Positions 8,474-16,779 of a stretch of DNA of 25,984 bases are shown piece by piece. This DNA comes from Chara braunii (lineage: Eukaryota; Streptophyta; Charophyceae; Charales; Characeae), in assembly GCA_003427395.1 (NCBI GenBank), contig BFEA01000188.1, forward strand, positions 2,614,260 through 2,640,243, in the 5' to 3' direction. The notes beneath the pieces were generated by a model. The model did no database searches, had not been told where the DNA came from, and saw only the letters and a list, made by a program, of their open reading frames with translations. Position 1 is the stretch's first letter, and each line of letters opens with the position of its first letter. Position numbers and translations under genes: made by a program.

Positions 8474-8566
8474 TAAGCTCTTGAATCTGGATTTGTTTTA
8501 TGCACATATGCAGAAATGCAGTTGAATCTCTATCACCTCCACCTTTCCAGAAATGTCCAGATTCAC
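8474..8566. mobile_element. Foldback fragment related to the 5302-5465 element
   Basis: TTGAATCTGGATTTG...ATGCAGAAATGCAGTTGAA and AAATGTCCAGATTCACG follow the order of the inner part of the 5302-5465 element (GAATCTGGACG...GTGCAGTT...CGTCCAGATTC). The outer GGGCC ends are not present. Confidence 0.45.
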
Positions 8567-8653
8567 GATTTATGCGTGTCATCCTTGAGCAGGGGCCATG
8601 CTAATCTTCTTTCTCTGTATCATTCCATTTTTTTTAACGGATGTCCGAAGGAC
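8564..8653 (-). pseudogene. U6: U6 snRNA pseudogene, 3' truncated
   Basis: U6 is the catalytic spliceosomal snRNA. On the minus strand from 8653: GTCCTTCGGACATCCGTTAA, then ATGATACAGAGA, AGATTAGCATGGCCCCTGC and GGATGACACGCATAAATCG. The 5' end is the plant type. The ACAGAG box and AGC triad are present but separated by 10 nt instead of the usual 6. The 3' terminal part (normally GAAATGGTCCAAAT) is missing or unrecognisable. AAATG(T/G)CCAGATT lies on both sides (8551-8563 and 8654-8666) and may be a 13-bp target duplication with one mismatch. No TATA box or upstream sequence element is seen at the expected distances, so I call it a retropseudogene. Confidence 0.8.
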
Positions 8654-9031
8654 AAATGGCCAGATTCTAGCGTGTTTCCAGCATATGGGTACGGGGCGGG
8701 GTTAACTCATCACCCGCGGAATAATGTATACTTTAACCAGTTGCAGTCCTTGGGTTTAACAAAGACATTAAATGGCCAGATTCTCGCATTCAGTCCAATC
8801 CTCTTTGCTGGTGGGACCTGGCCCCTGCCTGATCTATTTCTCCCGTTTTATTTTCCCGTTTTTCCTGGCCCAAAAAAAAAAAAAAAGACAAAAAAAAGAA
8901 GAAGAAGAAGAAGCTTCTGTGCGCCAATGGCAATCTAAACCCCATAATGTTCCCCAGAAATAATGCGCCTACCACAGAATGGGCCTCGCTTCCCACTCAT
9001 GCTCACTTTCCCATGCCAAAAAAAAAAACGA

Positions 9032-9131
9032 GTCCTTCGGGACATCCGTTAAAATTGGAAGGATACAGAGAATGAAGATTAGCATGGCCCATTGCAGGGA
9101 TGACACGCATAAATCGAGAAATGGTCCAAAT
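9032..9131 (+). pseudogene. U6: U6 snRNA pseudogene, near full length with A-rich tail
   Basis: It starts GTCCTTCGGGACATCCGTTA and runs through AAAATTGGAA, ACAGAG (9064-9069), the AGC triad (9081-9083) and GGATGACACGCATAAATCGA to AATGGTCCAAAT at 9131. Length is 100 nt. Like the minus-strand copy it has 4 extra bases between ACAGAG and AGATTAGC. The GCATGGCCC..TGC segment is altered (ATTGCAGGG). The expected T-run terminator is absent; A-rich sequence (AAAAAATAAAAAATAAAATA) follows to about 9164. These features point to a retroposed copy. A functional variant is unlikely but not excluded; no TATA element lies about 30 bp upstream. Confidence 0.85.
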
Positions 9132-9203
9132 AAAAAATAAAAAATAAAATAAAAATTAAAAAAAAGCGAAAAGGAAAACCGTTATCTTCCTCAAACTACC
9201 TTA

Positions 9204-9323
9204 GGGCATACTGACACTAGGACCTCTTTACTTATTTCTGGACGTCATTGCAGTCCGATACATCCAGATCCGGCCGTCATTACCGTCAGATACATTCAGG
9301 AGAGGGATAATGTGAGTACACCC
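9204..9323. mobile_element. MITE of GGGCATACTCACAC family, TTA target duplication
   Basis: GGGCATACTGACAC at the left, complement of GTGAGTACACCC at the right, flanked by TTA on both sides (9201-9203, 9324-9326). The interior resembles that of the 20739-20862 copy (CAGTCCGATACATCCAG against CGGTCAGCTGCATCCAG). Length is 120 bp. Confidence 0.7.
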
Positions 9324-9338
9324 TTATTTGGCAGAAAC

Positions 9339-9506
9339 ATTATGTCGGTTACATTAGTGTGCCACGGACATTATGGGAGTTATAAAAAATAAAGGAAAGA
9401 AAAAGTGTGGCAGGGACATTATGGGGGCTACATTATGGGGTCCGGAGATTATGGGGGTTACATTATGCGGTCCGGACATAATGTGGGTTACGTTATATGT
9501 GGCATG
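9339..9506 (+). repeat. Minisatellite, about 31-bp units
   Basis: The motif GACATTATGGGGGTTACATT ATGCGGTCCG repeats imperfectly, best preserved from 9415 to 9500. It reads as a repeated GPHNVTPI-like peptide on the minus strand, which I take as a by-product. Confidence 0.75.
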
Positions 9507-9708
9507 AATGTTTTTTTTTTTTTTTGTCATCTGCGTATTTTTAGTTATTTTCCTCTTGGCAATAAAGATCTCCTGCCTCCCCCCCCCCCTTCCCTCTTGC
9601 CAATGAAGCTTCTTTGTAACCCACAAAATTACTGTTCCTGGGGCCGGGACAGACTAGACTAGCACCGTGTGTGGCGTTCTTTTCTCATTTAAAAACGCAT
9701 AAACAATG

Positions 9709-9710
<2 letters not shown>

Positions 9711-9741
<31 letters not shown>

Positions 9742-10137
9742 GGGCGATGGCCTTGAGGTATTATCATCGGACTAACCAGCCCAGGTAACTTCAATCTTGT
9801 GTCTAATCTGACATCGGGTGGCCTTTTCAGCCCAGGGTGGCCTTGTTGCCTTCAGGGAACTCCCAATGGGGAGGAGGGACACCGGCCAGGGGACAGCCGG
9901 TAGCAGAGGGACCGAGCATCATCTGAGTGGCCAGTCGCTGTGCCTCCCTGATTACCCCTCCCCCTATGAACATCAGCAGAGACTGCTTTTTAATGCCAAT
10001 TGGGGGGACCAACGGGCTATCTCTAGGTGGCGGGCGCCAAGCATGCCCAGGAAGGTACATGAGGCCAATGGGGATCGAACCCAAGACCTCCTGAATGCCA
10101 CTTGCGTGCCTTACCAACTGAGCTAGGCCGCTGTTCT
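9711..10137 (-). mobile_element. Complete tRNA-headed SINE (SINE-A) with target duplications
   Basis: On the minus strand the element begins near 10137 with a tRNA-like head. Box A TAGCTCAGTTGG lies at 10125-10114 and box B GGTTCGATCCC at 10081-10071, about 32 bp apart as in tRNAs. A roughly 300-bp body follows, then A28 (T9711-9738 on plus). CAATGCT flanks both sides (9704-9710, 10138-10144), continuing into T-rich sequence in both copies, so the target duplication may be longer. Box A/B would act as an internal RNA polymerase III promoter. It is not a working tRNA: the acceptor arms do not pair over seven bases. A truncated relative is at 890-1235. Confidence 0.85.
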
Positions 10138-10166
10138 CAATGCTATTTTTCATTAAGGCAGTAACA

Positions 10167-10268
10167 ACGAAAAGGACTCAAAAAAACGAAAAATCACAGG
10201 ACTCAATAAACGAAAAATCACGGGACTTTAAAAAATAATAATAATAAAAAAAAAATCACGGGACCTGA
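10167..10268 (+). repeat. Minisatellite, about 24-bp units
   Basis: Units of the type CGAAAAATCACGGGACT(C)A ATAAA recur three to four times, with an (ATA)n interruption near 10227. The next 180 bp hold nothing I can support, apart from an ambiguous base (N) at 10423 in front of a C run. Confidence 0.7.
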
Positions 10269-10452
10269 CATCGACATCACGACAGTACAGGCAATGTATC
10301 CACACTTCCACCAACCCGGTACATCTGCATGCGACCTTCCCGCCGGCCTGTTCGCAGTCTTCCACAGAAATCTCAATATTCTCAATTTCTGCAAAAGAAA
10401 AATAGAGGCAAGCTTCAAAAACNCCCCCCCCCCCTTAAAAAAAACATAGTAT

Positions 10453-11344
10453 TGTGACGAACCGATTTCTGTTCCGCGCAATTTTCTGCGCGATAGCAAC
10501 GAGGGGTCCTAAGCTGGGAAGGATGGACCAATTACGGGAGATCAGGATTGAAGGGAAAATTACATCGGTGTCCTCGTTTTTTTGTTTGTTCTCTTTCGTC
10601 GCTTCTTTTTCGAATGGCTGGCCGGGGATGATTGATGGGTGATGCGCCGCCGCGAAGCGCGCGAATAATTCTGGTTGACGACGTCCCTTTTCGTTTTCTG
10701 TTGTTGGATTTTAGGCGCGGAGACCGCGCGGGAATTTTTGCTTCGTTCTTTTTGAATTTTCCTTTTGAATCTTGTTGAGGCCCAGTGGCTCTCGAAAATT
10801 CGGACTTTCTTTTCGGAAATTGTGCTTTTCATCTTTCTGCATTAGATAGGAATTTAGGAATTTTGCAATTAGGATTTTCTTTTGCCGCGCAGCGCTTTAT
10901 GCATACGCGCTTCTTTGTGCGGCTGCAACGGAACTCTGATTAGTCGGCGCCCTTAATCGCATGTGTAACCGTAATTTTGGGCGGGCACCATTGTAACTGT
11001 ATCTTTCTTCTTCTTGAACTTCGTCTTTCCCGCTCTCGTTTTTTGTTTTTATCTTACTGCGTCTAGCTAGCCCGCGAACTGCATGCTCGGATCGATGCGT
11101 GGAGAGAGGCTACGTCCCCCACGCCGCGATCTGGTCACGCAGAATGCAGGCGCTCCCTCTCCTAATCTTCTTTCTAACTCCATGCAATTCTGTGTTTTTC
11201 GCGCATGCATGCACGCTATAAATTCCGGTTGCGCGATAAGATAGCTCTCTTAACCAGTTGTTGGAAGCTCGAGGTAGCGCGATCAGTGAGGGTCGGCTCA
11301 CGAGCGAAGTAAGAGGTCAAATGAAGTGGGAGTCGGGAGACCCA
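10453..11344 (+). mobile_element. Possible LTR of a retrotransposon (low confidence)
   Basis: It begins TGTGACGAACC and ends ...GACCCA. Six bases later TGGTGCCGAACGCGCGGGG (11351-11369) begins with TGG and has the look of a tRNA primer-binding site. TATAAAT at 11217-11223 lies about 125 bp before the end, a plausible LTR promoter position. No second LTR, polypurine tract, gag or pol frame is found, so at most this is an LTR plus leader. The start was chosen only because TG...CA boundaries are usual. Confidence 0.3.
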
Positions 11345-11369
11345 ACGAGCTGGTGCCGAACGCGCGGGG

Positions 11370-11872
11370 TTGACGTGGGCCACGACGGACTGTGGGCGTG
11401 GGCAAACCTGACGGGTGCGGGAGGACTAAGCGGGGTGACGACTTCGTGGGTTGGTGCGAGACGACGGACTGTCCGCATCGGAGAGAGAGAGAGAGAGGAA
11501 AAGGGAGTTGAGGTTGATGGACATGGATTTGCAGTTTCTTTGTCTTTTCTGCCCCTTTGCTGTTGTATATAAATTTTGATCTCGTTTCAGGACGATTCGC
11601 CTGTTTTCTTTCGTTCTCGGAATCTTGGCTTGGTTTCCGCCCACACTCGTTTGCGACCTTGATCTCGTTTTTGTGTGTGTACTTTGTCGAATGAATGAAT
11701 GCCATGTCTGTTGTTTTTCTTTTGTTTGGCCTTTGCCTTTGCTTAACAAGTCGATACCCTCATGAGTATAGTAGGAATTTTTGCGTAGTCATCAAAATTG
11801 TTTCCATTGCTGGTTATCCTTTTTCCTTTGAGCACCTTGCACACTTAGGAATGATTGCATATGGGATTGTGG
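11370..11872. other. No gene recognised
   Basis: The first 200 bp are GC-rich with a short GA run (11480-11496); the rest is T-rich. TATATAAATTTT at 11566-11577 and CTCGTTTCAG at 11581 resemble a TATA box and a 3' splice site, but no frame follows. Confidence 0.3.
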
Positions 11873-12165
11873 AATGATTAGATGATTGGGTAGTTGTCGA
11901 TCCAGACACCGGCGAATACCTCGCGGAAAGGCGCATAGGCGCGATCTGATCTACGTAGCCTACACATGTTCCCGCGCGATGATTCGCAACCACCCGCGCA
12001 TGAAATAACTGACGATTGCGGGATATTGAATGATTGGATGTGTTCGGTGGCCATTCTGCGCCTGCAACGAAGCGATCATCCCGTGTGAACACGTGTAAGC
12101 GCGATCCAATCCGCGCAGCCTACACGTACTCACACGTGGTGATTCGCAATCATCAAATATTAGGA
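11873..12165 (+). repeat. Diverged tandem duplication, period about 160 bp
   Basis: Two units share GATTAGATGATTGG/ATTGAATGATTGG, GCGCGATC(T/C)(G/A)ATC followed by GCCTACAC, and GTGATTCGCAA near their ends (11938-11990 against 12098-12153). Confidence 0.6.
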
Positions 12166-12242
12166 TAGGCACGGAATTTCGGAGCCCGAAAATTCCCCAG
12201 TTGGCTAAGCGCTAAGGAGGCCCGCAGCTTCCCAATGACGAG

Positions 12243-14100
12243 ATGACATACTCAAGAAACTCAGATTCGTCGTGGGATCCGGAGTATTTCAACCCTTGGG
12301 CAGAAGAGTGTCTCAGACAGAGCCATCCGGAATTCCCCTGCCTTGTAGCTTTTCTTTGGCATGAGGATCACAATCCTCTTATGTGATCCCTCGAGTGGCA
12401 TGTCACATCATTATTCAACCTAGAGTCAAAGAGGGGGCTTGAAATTTTGAATCCTATAATTCAACGTCAGACCTTGTGTCTCCAATGGCTAAAACGGTTA
12501 ATTATGGCAATTAATCTTCCATGGCAGGCTTTGGATTTAGAGCACATTCGCAGATTAACCCCTCATTCAGAAAGGGATATCCATCCTCTCACCAGGGTGG
12601 AAGATCAATATTGGAGTATCCCTCAGCCGAATTCACACTCTAGGAAGGAAAGGGTGAGTGGGGTGTTGGGAGGGACCTTGTTCTTTATAATTTATGGACA
12701 ATGATACTAAAGACATGTCCCAACCTTTCATTGCCTAACAAATCTACCTTTTTTAGGTATGAAGAGATCCTCGGACAACCCATTTTGATAACCGGTGAAT
12801 CACATATATGAATGGGAGAGCCTACATTAGCTCAGACCAGCTATAGTCTACTTGGGTTTAAAATGGGGTGGTGAAAATCAAGACTTGTGGAACATAGTTA
12901 ATAATAGTTGAAAATCTGGGGAACATTTGAGGAAGGAAATTAAATATGCTCGCAAATTGGAAGGTAATCTGGACCAAATTATATCGTCCATCCCGTTGCT
13001 TGGGGGGCCAAATTGAAGAAGGATCTGATGTTTAAGAATATTGGTGCCCTCCCTTCCGTTTCAGGCCAACACGTTATCCAACGCGCCTTTGAAAAAATAG
13101 TTACGAAAGGTACTGGTGGTTTACGGAAAAAGATTGGGTATGTGACCTCCAACATGATGGTTGTAAAGCGGTTGGACAGGTAATCAATATTCAAGAAAAA
13201 CTAGTTTTGATCAATTTGTTTCTTTTTTCCAAAGATCACTACCTCTTATAGTCAAGTGAGGGGAAGGTCATATTCTTTCTCTTTGAAGAAATATATAGTA
13301 TAAGAGTCATTTATTGTTCATCCTCCAAAACATGGCAGGCATATTGTCCCCACCTTCATATATCATAACTTTCTCTGGATTTTAGTATCTATGAAGGTCT
13401 AGAGTTGATATACCTGCAATCATGCATGAGCAATGGGTCCATCATTTGAAGATCTACATGGAGACACTTAAACCAGTTCTCTACTGTCAAGGATTTACAA
13501 AGAGACCTCTCAAATTTGCATCCTTGTAATAGCAGGTCTCTCATCGGTGTCTTTCGACAAGCGATTGGTTAAATTGATCATACCATTCTATAATAGAAGG
13601 GCCTGGTCCTGCCATGAGGGATGGGAAGTTGGCCTATCTGAGCGAAAGGGGACACTTCATGGAGAGGTTACAATCCAAGGATTATCATCGGACATTGTCT
13701 CTGCAGTAGTTGGAAAAATGACAACAGAAGCTAACTTTGAAACTCAAATAGTAAAGTTTATCAAAACTCACTTCCCACAAGGTGGTTCATCCCTAGTGAT
13801 TGTAGTAGAGAAACCTCACAACCCGCTTTAAAACTCGGATAGTAAACTTTATGTATTCCTCAAGTACGACCAATCTTTGTCGGTTAACCTGCGCTGGTTC
13901 AGCAAATACATGTCCGGGGGGCTTCAACAATTGAAGGTCAAAGTCAGTGAGCTTTTGATTGAAGTTTTATCCCGTCTAATAATCAACGGGCTGCTCGAGC
14001 AAAAGGGGCTTCTGGACGGAGCATTATGGTTGAACCTATAAAAGCAATAGCAGATTATCAAGTGAGTGTACAAAGGTTACAAATATGAGATAAATTAAGT
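12243..14100 (+). pseudogene. LINE ORF1 (gag-like) remnant
   Basis: This is inferred from its position in front of the endonuclease. A 47-codon opening frame starts at ATG 12243 (MTYSRNSDSSWDPEYFNPWA...). It is followed by open pieces at 12447-12704 (LQWLKRLIMAINLPWQALDL) and 13547-13831 (GEVTIQGLSSDIVSAVVGKM). The pieces lie in different frames and are separated by stops. I see no clear CCHC knuckle or RRM, so the ORF1 assignment rests on context only. An ORF1 protein would bind the LINE RNA. Confidence 0.4.
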
Positions 14101-14169
14101 GATGAAGGGGATTGATGTGTTAGATGCACTGTACAATAAGGACAAAGAATAAAAATTACCAAAAATAGC

Positions 14170-14700
14170 AGTAGATTTAGACCTTCGATCACTTAATGTA
14201 AATGGTTTGGCGTTAACTAAACAATCCAAACCTCGGGCTATCTATGATCAATTGGCGAAGAGGGCAGGAGACTCACTTATTAGATAACGCAGATTATCAT
14301 CATATTCACAAACAAATAGGGCCTCATCAAGTCTTTCGGTGACACGCCCCCAAGCCCGGTAGTACAGAGGTGACCATTTGGCTCCCTCCAGGGTCGAGGG
14401 TTGACCCTCTATACTAGGAAATGGATAAAGAATGAGGGAGGTGGGTCTATCTACTTGCTATGCTAGAAATATAAGTAGTAATTATTTTTTGCAGGTCTGA
14501 AGGAACACCTCCCAGTCAAGATCCCAGTTATCATAGCAGGGGACTTCAACGCAGCCCTGAATCACCATATTGATCGTGGGCACATCCCCTCCTTATGTTC
14601 CGCATACATAAAAATTGATAAATTTATCATAGATAAATTATATCATTCATTAAATCTATTTGATGCATACAAACGCTCCCACCCGATCAAACGTTTTATA
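14170..14700 (+). pseudogene. LINE ORF2: APE-type endonuclease remnant
   Basis: The N-terminal motif DLRSLNVNGLALTKQSKPRA at about 14177-14236 fits the first endonuclease block (SxNVNG, then a region before the KRxxI helix). The conserved GDFN block is at 14539-14550 (VIIAGDFNAALNHHIDRG), followed by LYHSLNLFDAYKRSHPIKRF, which matches the LxDxxRxxHP block of L1-type endonucleases. In live elements this domain nicks the target DNA to prime reverse transcription. Frames are broken between the two blocks. Confidence 0.75.
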
Positions 14701-15479
14701 CATGTTTTTAAAAAAATCAGACAAGGAGGGTTTCAAAATCGCGAATTTATCTGATCTTACTGTTAAAAGAACTACAAGGGGCACTACAAGCAGCATAAAT
14801 TTTTCCTGGCAGTACCCTCCCAGAATTAGATCATGCAATGTGTATTATTATACTGTCCTTTAGAGAGAAAAAAAAAAATCGGAGCAAAGGATTCTATAAG
14901 TTGAACAATTTTTTGTTAAATATAGAGTGTTTCGAGGTATATCTAGCGAATGTCTGGTTTTTCTGGAGAGAGCAGAAGGATAGCATCAACGATAATATAC
15001 CTAGTTCAACAATGAACTTGATATTTTTAGGTCGTAAATGCACAACGTCATTTGGAAGAGGTAAATTTACAAAAACAACTTCTACAACTACAACAACAAG
15101 AAGAGAAGCTAGAGGATGACTCTCAATCAACAACACCACAGAGGAAATCTACAATTTGGAAACTAGGTTACTAACTTATATGGAACATAGATGGCAAGCA
15201 ATTCGCATAAGAGGGAAGTTATCTAAATACAACACTGTAGGGGTGATGGATGCAAAAAGTTTTGCAAAAGCTTGAGTAAGATTTTGTAGGTCTATCATTG
15301 AAGCACTCATTGACCCACAAGATGAACATCATTCCTTAGTAACCTCAATGGCAGCATGTACCAAAATAACAAGGGAGTATTATAAAAAAAACTTTTCACA
15401 TCGAAATGTAAAAATTTTCCAAAAACTCAGAGGATGAGAGAAGTTTTCTCAAAAACTCAAAGGATGAGAGAAGTTGAAG

Positions 15480-16700
15480 AGTTTACCTAACCCATAGCAA
15501 AATTTCTCTCTGATCTACAAAATAATGAGTTAGAGAAACCGCTCCTAACTGAGACGATTTGGAAAACTCTCATGATAATGGAGGAGAAAAAAAAACATCG
15601 TGTATTGATGGTCTTCCCAGATAATTATGGGAAGTAATGTAAACTTGCATCTCTAAAAATCGTATGGATTTTTACAATGTTGTTTGGGAATCAGGGGAGA
15701 TAGGAAAAATAGTGGGTCATAAGGTTATAAATTTACTGTATAAAAAAAAAAAAAAGGAAATGAATATTCGTAACTATAAACCAATAACCCTTCTTACGCT
15801 CGTCTATAAATAAGTAGCAAAAGCATTAACCGACATGTTGATGAAAGTGATTACTGAAATTATTCATCAATCTCAAACATGACTTATTACAAGAAGGAAT
15901 ATACAAGATAATATTATTATGGTTAATAAACTAGTAAAACAATAAAGACAATAAAAAAGCAACGCAACATTCATCTTTATACACTTTGAAAAAACGTAGG
16001 ACCATGTGGACTAGATATTCAAAGACAAGTGCATTAAAAAATGCAACTTTTTTTTTTTTTTGAGAAGATGGGTGAAGATCCGTCGTACAAATGTCACGAT
16101 AAGAGTTATGATAAATGGTAACCTACCCCCTCACATTTCTTTTGAGGGATCAGTGAGACAATGAAATCCGATTTCTCCCCCCCTCTTTGTCATTATGATG
16201 GAAGTCGTAGCGGTTAATGTAAGACATAATAAGGGCACTAAACGAATTAAGGTCGTTTATATTCCATAGGAAGTCATCCCAATATGTTTCTGTTCGTTGA
16301 CAGTCTAACCTTGATGTTATATACCTCAAAGGAAAATATGAAAGCAATCAGAATATTGATAGATAACTTTTGTACCCTATCAAACATGCGGGTTTAACTA
16401 GGGGAACAAAACGCAAGGTCGGTGGATTCGTCATCAGAGGGTTGGACCACCGGAGCAACTTTATATCAATTTTTATGCCCCCTTCATCCCCGATTAGGGT
16501 GTTAGGGATCTCCTTGTAAGTAGAAGGAAAACCAACAATTAATAATGAATGAATTTCATAACCTGCACTCACAAAATTGGAAGTGTGGAAAGGCAAACAG
16601 ACTTCTATAATAGGAAAATCGCTAATAAGTAACAATGTTATCTTTGGTGCAAATCCGCTATATGGCCATTAGATAAATCCGCTCTATAAGACCTACAAAG
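15480..16700 (+). pseudogene. LINE ORF2: reverse transcriptase remnant
   Basis: Blocks appear in the usual order but in shifting frames. KTSCIDGLPDNYGK near 15590 fits the PGxDGxPxExY block. IRNYKPITLLTLVYK at about 15764-15810 fits NYRPISLLNxxYK. ITEIIHQSQT then ITRRNIQDNI near 15855-15915 fits QxGFxxGRxIxDNI. FIHFEKT.DHVD near 15980 fits LDFEKAYDRVD. GSVRQ.NPISPPLC near 16150 fits GVRQGCPLSPLLF. The catalytic FADD block reads FVDS at 16291-16302, so the second catalytic Asp is lost. It would have copied the LINE RNA at the target site. Confidence 0.8.
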
Positions 16701-16779
16701 ACAAGTAACAGTCTCTCTATGAAGAGTAAATTGTGAATAAAAAAATGTGATCAACAGGGTAGCCTGGAAGGCGGTGATC

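Noticed and set aside
9032-9131. A functional U6 gene
   Set aside because: No T-run terminator, no TATA element at the expected distance, altered core and an A-rich 3' tail indicate a retropseudogene.
9354-9626. Repeated peptide GPHNVTPI on the minus strand
   Set aside because: By-product of the 31-bp minisatellite; continues into poly-A-derived lysines.
10063-10131. A tRNA gene on the minus strand
   Set aside because: Boxes A and B are good but the acceptor arms do not pair, and the sequence continues into a SINE body with an A tail and flanking duplications.
13108-13122. GGTACTGGTGGTTTA resembling a TTAA MITE end
   Set aside because: No left partner, no family interior, and it lies within the LINE ORF1-like part; taken as chance similarity.
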